This document shows, piece by piece, positions 9,213-15,758 of a stretch of DNA of 15,758 nucleotides. The stretch's first letter is position 1. Every line of letters begins with the position of its first letter. The notes below the pieces were generated by a model. That model worked only from the letters and a program-made list of their open reading frames with translations, made no database searches and had not been told where the DNA came from. The stretch covers positions 1 through 15,758 of the forward strand of contig BBXU01002879.1 in NCBI GenBank assembly GCA_001598975.1, read 5' to 3'. This DNA is from Parachlorella kessleri (Eukaryota; Chlorophyta; Trebouxiophyceae; Chlorellales; Chlorellaceae). The translations under genes were made by a program, and so were the position numbers.

Positions 9213-9230
9213 ACTCAGCACGCCCAGCAT
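9213..9230 (+). promoter_or_regulatory. Conserved upstream box, copy 4
   Basis: Exact 18-bp match to 6489-6506 at nearly the same distance from the start codon. It is followed at 9325-9333 by a second shared word, CTACGATCT (6612-6620 in copy 3). Confidence 0.4.
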
Positions 9231-9386
9231 CTCCCAGTTTGATCCCGCTGGAATTGGGAGGTTTGACAAACGAACGCTTGCGACAAGTAACAGTGACGAT
9301 CGCCGAGTCATCCTCTTGTCCTTGCTACGATCTACTGGTGGCTAGTAAACTCTCCCTCCCCTCTGTGGTGAGCTGCCAAGCCTGCC

Positions 9387-11363
9387 ATGTCATCACAGTT
9401 ACCTCCGGAGGTGGTCCAGCACATTTTCAGCCTCAGGCGGTATGGGGACCTTGTGTTGTCCCTGAAAAAACGGGTGCGCCACCCAAACCAGTGCAGTGAA
9501 CCGCTCTGTTGCCGAGCGTTGTGCTACTAGTTGTGATGGTCGAAGACTCAAAGTGCTGCATATACTCGGGGTAGGCTTGTACTTGGAGCAGGCCTTTGCC
9601 GAAACCATGGCAGGTTAACCAGCGTGCTCCCACATGGTGCAGTTGCAAGCCATGGCAGTCTGCCGCGCTTGGCACGAGTTTCTCGACCCCAAGCGTTGGC
9701 CTGTAGAGGACCTTCACTTGGATGGCACTCACGAAGCGGACCTTGTCGTTGCACTTTGGGTCTATACGAAGCAACCATTGCTGAGGTCTGTGGCCTTGAC
9801 GGACTTTACGATACCCCAGCTGCTCCTTACCTTAACGTCTTCAGCACCTCGGATGGTAAGCCTGACCGTCCTAGAGCGCAGGGATGGTTCAGCTGTGTCT
9901 AACCTGTCCTGTGGTGTTTCTCCTGCTTAATTTGAACGTCAAATGGTAGCCTGCCTGCCTGTCTGTTGGTAGTGTAGGCCTGAACCCTAGCAACCCGCCA
10001 CGTCGACTTCCCTTCCCAGCTCTGCTGCCACCCTTTCTTTTTTGGGTGTGTGTGTGTGTTGGGGGTGGTGTGTGTGTGTGGGAGGGGGTAGGGGGGGTGG
10101 CTGTCCCATGGCAACCCCTTAAAGCGAGGCGCTGATAGGTGGAAGTGAACCAATTAGAGGCGCAACATCTCTAGTAAACAACTCGGGTCGCAAACTCCCC
10201 CTTGCCACCTGCTTTCCTCCTGGGTGTACACTGCTTGCAGGCTCTGGAGGACCTCATTTTATGCGGCAAGAGCCGCGTGCTTCGGGACTCCCTTGCAGTC
10301 ATACACCTCTTCCCCAGCTTGACGCGTCTCTACTTGAATCTCGACGGATATCGGCGTGACGGGACGCTTGACCTGGCTGTGCTTGGGCCCTTGTCGGCAC
10401 TGCGGCAGTTTGAGTGCCACCGCTGGCAGCATGTGGAGCTGACTAATCCCACACTGCTGCTGCTGCGCCAGCTTACCTACCTGGACATACAGAACTGCGA
10501 CACCGTTGTGATTGACGCGGAGCTGCCCAGCCTCCTCAAGTTGGTGGTCCACACTACCAACTCAGTGCGGCTGGGCGGGGAGCGCCTGCATTTGCCGCAG
10601 CTGACGCGACTCCTGGTGGAGGACAGCGAGGCCGTGGCAGTGGATTGGGCGGCTGTGCCGCAGCTGGCAGCTCTCAGCACCGAGGGTTGCCAGAGCTTGA
10701 ACACTGACACCCTGGCCACACTGGGCCGCCTCACCTCTCTCTCAGTGACGTACGACTGGCAGACAGAGTCCTCCTTCAAGACAGCCAATGAAGTTCTGCA
10801 GGCAGCGCCGCCCTCCGTGCAGCGCCTCAGCATACGCGGCCTCAGGGAGGGCTGGTTGCCGCCCTTGCAGCGTCTGCCTCGGCTCACCAGCCTGACGTGC
10901 GACAGGCCAGCCATCATTCCACAGCTGGGCGCTCTACCTCTGCTGCAGCACCTTAGGTTAGAGTCACACTCGGCAGCCTTGCTCACCTTGGAGCACGCTG
11001 AGTTGCTTGCTGGGAAGACCTCCTTGCGGCGGCTGTGCTTTACTGTACCGCTGGATCCAACCAACAGCGCCAGGCTTCAGCGCGTGCAGGTGCGTGAGCC
11101 GTGGACCAAGTGCTTGTGCGGTGCAGCTGCTGCTGCAATGTGCAGGTGCAAGCCTACCTGGGGTGGGGCAAACTCAGGCGGGCCTCAAGAAGGCTGTGTA
11201 GCCAGCCATTGTGTCCAGACTCGTGCTCAGCATCGTGTGCATGACCACAGGCTCACCATCAGATGGACAGTCGGTATACAGACGCCTCTGCATGCGGTGT
11301 TGCCTGCAGGCGCTGAGGAAGCTGCTGCCCGTGGACTGCACCCTGGAACAGCCCATGCTGTAG
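9387..11363 (+). CDS. F-box/LRR protein, copy 4 (400 aa)
   Basis: Probable SCF substrate adaptor. Exons are 9387-9473 (29 aa), 9643-9855 (71 aa), 10241-11089 (283 aa) and 11310-11363 (17 aa plus TAG), all phase 0. The protein starts almost directly with the F-box: MSSQLPPEVVQHIFSLRRYG in exon 1 and LQAMAVCRAWHEFLD in exon 2. Exon 3 is about 12 LRRs (LPQLTRLLV, VPQLAALST, LGRLTSLSV, LPRLTSLTC, LPLLQHLRL and others). The last exon, ALRKLLPVDC...QPML, is identical to copy 3. The start is placed at 9387 because in-frame TGA 9369-9371 closes the frame upstream; the base aligned with the copy 3 ATG reads GTG. Donors are GTGCGC, GTAAGC and GTGCGT. Intron 3 is open in the exon 3 frame, so retention would add 124 residues up to 11464. 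Confidence 0.83.
10044..10100 (+). repeat. GT microsatellite and G-run cluster in copy 4 intron 2
   Basis: A (GT)n tract is followed by four separated G-runs of 5, 3, 5 and 7 bases (10061-10097). This fits a potential G-quadruplex on the coding strand. It lies in the 385-nt intron 9856-10240. Confidence 0.8.
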
Positions 11364-11415
11364 CTGGCTGCCTTGGTAAGCCGAGCGGAGCTGAAGAGAC
11401 TGCGAAGGGGCTTTC

Positions 11416-11467
11416 ATCCATGTTGGGACGTGGGTTGAGGAATCCATGTTGGGATGTGGGTTAAGGA
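11416..11467 (+). repeat. 26-bp tandem duplication after copy 4
   Basis: ATCCATGTTGGGA..GGGTT is repeated at 11416-11441 and 11442-11467 with two base differences, in the 3' UTR of copy 4. Confidence 0.9.
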
Positions 11468-11826
11468 GGCTGCTGTAGGTTGTGGGTGCTGCTCAGGACC
11501 TTATGCAACCTCTCATACTGGCCCCCCCTTCTTCTGTAGAACAGTGTCAGGCCAAGCCTCTGGCAATGAGTACACCGTTGTTGTAGTTGGTTGACCTGGG
11601 CTCTAGCAGTGCATACAAGTGCCGCACTGTCTTGCGAGGCAAGCCGAAAGTCCTAGGATGATTTGTGAGGCAGCTCCTTTTGACTGTGCACCACGGCCTT
11701 GACGATGCATATGGGCCCTCCCTGTGTAGCACTCAATGGAATGTTTGCCGGGTGACACACATGCAGTGCAGTGAGAACATGGAGATCCTGAAGTGGGACT
11801 AGGTATGGTATATCAGCTCGTATGAA

Positions 11827-11831
11827 TTACA
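11827..11831 (-). terminator. TGTAA polyadenylation signal, PAN gene
   Basis: TTACA on + is TGTAA on the minus strand, about 303 nt past the TAG at 12136-12134. Confidence 0.45.
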
Positions 11832-11955
11832 GATTGCTTGGGAGCATTGCTCCGCTCCCTGCTGGGAACGAGGCAAGAGGACCACTTTCGTTTGTGCCCA
11901 CACCACTTCTATGTATGGCACACACGGTAACACTGCTAATGCAGGGGCGGCAAGA

Positions 11956-11960
11956 TGTAA
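11956..11960 (+). terminator. Possible TGTAA polyadenylation signal, copy 4
   Basis: This is the first TGTAA after the copy 4 stop, 593 nt downstream. It lies beyond the minus-strand signal of the facing gene, so it is a weaker assignment. Confidence 0.35.
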
Positions 11961-12133
11961 TGCAAGTGTGGCTGGAACGAGCTAAGCCAATATCATGTAT
12001 TTTGTCAGATATGCTCCCTACTCTCGGCTTTGCTGATTGACGCAGCTGGCACCCACCAAACTGCTGTCTAACCTCATGCTGTTACGTGCATTCCATCTTG
12101 ATATGCAGCACCAGCTCCCTACACACACCCACT

Positions 12134-15100
12134 CTAGCTCAGCGTGCCGCTGTCGAAACCCCCCTGGTCACCCGGGTAGGCAGCCGGCTTGCTGGGGTCA
12201 GCCGACTTCTTGAGACCTGCAGCATGCCACAAACAAGCACGACGTGTCTGACCGGACTGGCTGCACAGCAGGACTGGCACAGCATATGCTGGGCTGGGCT
12301 GCTTGTGCCTTTGCAGGCAGACAGCAGTGCACCGCCATGCAGCCCCCCTCTCCCCCCATGGGGCTGGCCAGCTGCCTAAGAGTGCACCTGAAGCGGTGCT
12401 GCCCCCTACCTGGTACACAGCCGTCAATGAGACTCCCATGCACACGAGCCAGCCAAAGTGTTGAAGGCTCGTCCAGACGACTTCTTCCGTATGAAAGCAT
12501 AACGGGGAGAAAACTACTAGATTAGCACTCAGCAAAATTCAGGCACATTCTGCATCCAGCCCTGTCAGTCCAACTCAACTCTCACTCCCTTTTCGCACCC
12601 CTGTTTGCACTACCTGCCACCCATACTAATAACGGGGAGAGAATTACTGGCTCAGACATCAGGCAAGACTCAGGCTCATTCTGCATTCAACCCTGTCCGC
12701 CCAGTATCCCAGTACCTCCTCCCTGCTCGCATTCCCTGCCACCCTCAATAAATAACGTGCTAGACCTACCACAGAAGTAGAGGGGGTAGCGCCGCACAGC
12801 TGCCAAAGGGGCCCCACTTGGTTCGGTCCTGGCTGGCGCCAGCTGGCGGGGTGTAGCTGCACCCGCTGCCACAGCCGCCCGCCTGGCCGCAGTACACAAA
12901 CGTGTTGCAGCCTCAGCCGGCGGCGGCGTTATCTCGGCAGGCCTGCACCCATCATTGTGGTAGCAGCAGCCAGGCAGGCGCCACTGGGTAGGAAGGATTT
13001 GATGGCTGGTAAGGTGATGTGGCTGGGGGGCCTGACAACTGTCGGATATGGGCGGTGCATGGGAGTCAGCCACAACCGAAAGCAGATTTACTAATGCTAT
13101 CTAGCAGTATGCAGCAAAGCCAGTATGTGCAGCATATCCAGGTACATGTAAGCCATATTTGGTGATGCCTTGTACGTGTACTAGGTGCCTTTGCTTGCAC
13201 TGCAGCACTGGCAGTCCTTGTCCCACCTTGCAGCAGTCGTCAAGGCTGCTGACTTTCCGTGGATGGTTGGGCCCGGCATTGTACTCCCAACTGCAGACGC
13301 ATCACCACATGTGAATTAGAGAGTAATGTGATAGCCAATTCAAACTTACGCACGAATGACATGATGGTGGGTGGGCCGGCCCGCCTGGCCACACAAGCCA
13401 CACTGTACATGCTTGATTTGGAGGTCTGTAGTCAGCTGACATGTCGCCATCAGGAGAGCAAGTCTAAGGGTTATGGCGTAAGACACAACCCATCAGCCCC
13501 TCCCGGCTGCCTGCCAGCCTCCATGCCCTACATACGCATGCGGGCCTGCCCGTCCAGCTGTTCTCGCGCCAGGGATGCTCAGTCACATACCTGTTGACGT
13601 CAAACACCACTGTGTCGCCCTGATAGTTGCTGTTGCTGACCGTCTTGCAAGACCCCAACCCGGCCGTCGCATCTCCACCGCTGCCCGAGCCATTGCTGCC
13701 ACCGCTCGAGTTGCCGGGCCCGGCAGCCTTGTTTACCACCCCTGATGCCCAGTCCTCCCCACTGGGGAGGTACACTCGGGGCCCCCCAGGGCTGGGGTCA
13801 GGGATGCGCTTCAGGGTGCACATGAACCGCGGCCACTTGTTCCCATCAGCGCACCTACAGGCACGAACTTGCAGGCGTGGTACGAGCCCAGTATGATCAG
13901 CGTAAGAGCACTCTCCCAGCAGCCTGCGGCAAAGCTGGCTCGACGCAACCTCCTATCCCTTACCCACCAGCGTACCATGCAGGGGGCAGGCAGATGCATG
14001 GAGGCTGTGCCTAGAGCCCTTGGTATGTGAGTCTGCAGCCCCCGTACCCGCCAAACTGTCCAAACTCCCTGGTCAGGTCGCGCTGGTCGGGCGCCTTGCC
14101 GTCCCCGGTGGCTGCCGGGTCGCAATAGGGCCCACACCCACCCTCCTTCCAGCAGAAGCTCCATGCATTGCATCTGCAGCAGCCACGCAGTGCGGGAGAC
14201 CATTGCACGGTAGGTAATTTTGGTAGGTGACATGTACGGATGGCAGAACATCATTGCTGGTTCCGAAGCTTGACGAGCAAACATAGCATTTCCCACCGTC
14301 CTCAGAGGACTGACAGGAGGTGCGTCCATGCAAGCACTTTGCGCCCATGCACAGCTGGTGTGGAGTACGCTTGTGTGCGAGCAATGACAGGTAGGACCCA
14401 GGTCGGCCGTAGGGATCGCAGCAAGCAGCAAGTGGGCAAAGCCTGCTGGGCGGGGAGGGCCCACCTGGGATCACTCTTGCACTTCTGCAGCATTGAACAG
14501 AGGGATGGGGGTTGGTAGGCTTTCCCTTCCTCCCTGGAGGACGCACAAGAGCAGTCCAGCATGGAATGCGGCCCTAGAAGCTTCGCTGAAAGCAGAAGCC
14601 ATCAATTCCTAGCCAGAGGCCACCTCCGGATCAACTGTGACGCAAAATACTCAACAGCCTCCAACAACCTGAATAACAGCACTCACATCACAGCACTGCT
14701 TGGCGGTGGTGACTGCCGGTGGGTGGTTGGGTCCGCCGTTGTACTGCAGGCTGTTGACGTCCAGCACTACCACCGTGCCGTTCAGGTTGGCATTGATTGC
14801 ATTGCAGTCCCCAGGCACAGGCACACACTCCTTCTCTCCTTGGCCGAAGAAGGCTCCCGCACCGGGTATCTGACACTGCCAGCCAGGCTGTGAGGAGGAC
14901 CCTTGGCCTGCAGTGAGTCGAGTGGTGAGCAGGGGGTTAGCCAGGGGTTCACCGCCAGGCACCAACGGTGGGCCAAGAAAGCGTTCCTGACAGGAATGAC
15001 TGGCTGTCTTGTGGCAGGACTCTTTTGTGTGTGTTAAGGGCGAGTGCCAAAGGAGAGTAAGCAACTTGTTACAAAACAAAACGCTGAGGCGCCTGGTCCA

Positions 15101-15288
15101 CACTGGTAGCCTGAGCAGTAGCACGCCGGTCCGGTGAGGGCAGAGTTGCTTAGGGCACAGGAGGCCGAGCTGGAGCTGATAACGTATTTCGATAGCGGAA
15201 GGCAGCACTTACCCACCACAGGCGTTGGGATGCCAACCAGCAGCAGGCATGCGATCGCAGACAGCACCACCTGCAGGCGAGCCGTCAT
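12134..15288 (-). CDS. Secreted protein with two PAN/Apple-like domains; in-frame TGA in the second
   Basis: Probable extracellular binding protein; ligand unknown. Exons on the minus strand: 15288-15213, 14907-14687, 14484-14465 (20 nt), 14173-14048, 13854-13591, 13290-13227, 12942 to 12798 or 12770, and 12216-12134. Phases fit at every junction up to exon 7. Exon 1 is a signal peptide (LQVVLSAIACLLLVGIPTPVVG). Domain 1: GDCNAINANLNGTVVVLDVN, TTAKQCCDKCKSDPRCNAW, SFCWKEGGCG, ending QFGGCADGNKWPRFMCTLKR. A Gly/Ser linker with NSS and NGS sequons follows. Domain 2: CKTVSNSNYQGDTVVFDVNS, SSLDDCCKACRDNAAAG, then TGA at 12915-12913, then GCNTFVYCGQAGGCG. The last exon gives LKKSADPS...FDSGTLS and matches the end of domain 1. 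If the TGA is read as stop the protein is 266 aa; otherwise about 331. ATG 15288 is chosen because the signal peptide follows at once. The family is close to Apple/PAN_4. Confidence 0.75.
12501..12753 (+). repeat. Dispersed repeat, tandem copies A and B, inside PAN gene intron 7
   Basis: Copy A (12501-12630) and copy B (12631-12753) both start AACGGGGAGA. They share GGC(A/T)CATTCTGCAT, CCCTGTC and a CTGCCACCC end, and match copy C at 6319-6445. The left ends are sharp, with ATAACGGGG at each. No open reading frame or terminal inverted repeat is seen. Confidence 0.75.
12913..12915 (-). other. In-frame TGA within PAN domain 2
   Basis: Exon 7 reads GGC TGA GGC TGC on the minus strand, so GGCTG is repeated with a stop created in between. 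The PAN signature CNTFVYC continues in the same frame directly after it. Confidence 0.7.
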
Positions 15289-15758
15289 GGTCGCCTGTTG
15301 CAAGGTTGAGGTCGTTGTGAGTTGCGAGCTAGCGTGCAGTTGGCTGATGTAGTGGCGCGTGCGTCCTTCTTGCATGCGTCGGGCGGCCATACTGCTTTCT
15401 GGGAAGAGCCAAACGTTCTGCTTTCTGGGAAGAGCCAACAAGGGGAGCCGTGGAAACAATATCCTTATACGAAGCTCCTACCCTTCAAGAGGGGATCAGC
15501 GCCTCAGTCTAAACTCCTAACCACAGCAAATCATGCGCGCCTGCGCCCTCGTACGCTGGCGGCCCAGCTGGCCATAACAAGGGTGACAACATATGAAAGC
15601 CTTATGACAGGAACCCTATAGCAACCAATAGCTCCCATGCAAGCCTCGCACTTCTTCAAGTGAAAACTGGCTCCAAAAGTGCACACCTGAAGCAAATTTG
15701 GGACGACACCAGTTTGTAGGCAAAGCATATATGTAGCCATTGCGCCAACCCACTGCCA
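15289..15758 (-). promoter_or_regulatory. Upstream region of the PAN gene
   Basis: No other gene is seen in this terminal stretch. On the minus strand a TATAAGG box lies at 15469-15463, about 175 nt before the ATG, which itself sits in a good context (GCGACCATG). A 26-bp tandem duplication lies between box and ATG. The TATA assignment rests on motif and position. Confidence 0.4.
15392..15443 (+). repeat. 26-bp tandem duplication in the PAN gene leader
   Basis: CTGCTTTCTGGGAAGAGCCA occurs at 15392 and again at 15418 (period 26). The first 21 bases are identical and the remaining five differ. Confidence 0.9.

Larger units (their letters stand above)
8539..9386 (+). other. Intergenic: 3' UTR of copy 3 and promoter of copy 4
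   Basis: The first 100 nt resemble the 3' UTR of copy 4 (GAGGAAGCTGCTG...GTTGTGG), so the duplication unit included the 3' UTR. CCGCCGGC occurs twice at about 9045-9065. From 9213 to 9386 the sequence resembles the leader of copy 3 (the 18-bp box, then CTACGATCT at 9325-9333). No other gene is supported. Confidence 0.55.
11364..12133 (+). other. Convergent 3' region between copy 4 and the PAN gene
   Basis: No coding exon is supported here. It holds the 3' UTR of copy 4 and that of the minus-strand PAN gene. Candidate signals are TGTAA on + at 11956-11960 and TGTAA on - at 11831-11827, so the two transcripts may overlap at their ends. Confidence 0.5.

Noticed and set aside
866..11363. NBS-LRR (NLR) immune receptor genes
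   Set aside because: There is no P-loop or NB-ARC motif. The N-terminus is a short F-box-like segment directly before the LRRs.
10202..11464. A single-exon gene of 420 aa
   Set aside because: It begins in intron 2 and reads through intron 3. Alignment with the other copies shows clear splice sites at 10241, 11089 and 11310.
12913..12915. Selenocysteine at the TGA of the PAN gene
   Set aside because: PAN domains are not a selenoprotein family, and the TGA looks like the product of a small GGCTG duplication, not a conserved Cys position. No SECIS element was recognised.
13811..14464. A 217-aa minus-strand single-exon gene
   Set aside because: It runs through two PAN-gene introns and reads the PAN exon in the wrong frame; the CNAWSFC frame is clearly the coding one.
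12134..15288. Pherophorin-type cell-wall protein
   Set aside because: It is a secreted Cys-rich algal protein, but it lacks a proline-rich rod. The CC-x-C / CNxxxxC / GGC pattern fits PAN/Apple domains better.

Overview
The window looks like nuclear DNA of a green alga, most likely a chlamydomonadalean (volvocalean) chlorophyte. The reasons are fairly GC-rich genes split by many short introns with GT...(T/G)CAG borders, the chlorophyte-type TGTAA polyadenylation signal downstream of most stops, and algal-style PAN/Apple repeats. A Haematococcus-like alga would fit, but the sequence alone does not prove species. No rRNA, tRNA, CRISPR array or bacterial-type operon was seen.

Layout. (1) 2-341, +: the 3' end of an unrecognised gene with a CAG/CAA tract whose two halves lie in different frames. 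(2) 866-11363, +: a head-to-tail array of four paralogous F-box/leucine-rich-repeat genes, here called copies 1-4 (866-2422, 3142-5021, 6654-8538, 9387-11363). Each full copy has four exons: a short exon with the first F-box helices, a second exon of exactly 213 nt with the last F-box helix, a large exon of 837-849 nt with about 12 LRRs, and a tiny last exon. All junctions I could place are phase 0. Copies 2, 3 and 4 are complete (about 416, 413 and 400 aa). Copy 1 lacks a recognisable first exon. Copies 3 and 4 are the closest pair and share promoter-proximal sequence. (3) 12134-15288, -: a convergent gene of eight exons for a secreted cysteine-rich protein with two PAN/Apple-like domains. 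Its second domain carries an in-frame TGA.

How they may act: by family knowledge, F-box/LRR proteins are substrate adaptors of SCF (Skp1-cullin-F-box) ubiquitin ligases, with the LRR as the variable binding surface. The array therefore looks like an expanding, diverging set of substrate receptors. The PAN protein is probably extracellular and is not obviously linked to the array.

Repeats: the best non-coding find is an 83-bp SINE-like insertion with a 12-bp target-site duplication in intron 2 of copy 3. An inverted relative lies at 5579-5669, and copy 4 shows the approximate pre-insertion site. A second repeat of about 125 bp occurs twice in tandem in the last intron of the PAN gene and once upstream of copy 3. 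Short tandem duplications (24-58 bp) recur in introns and UTRs.
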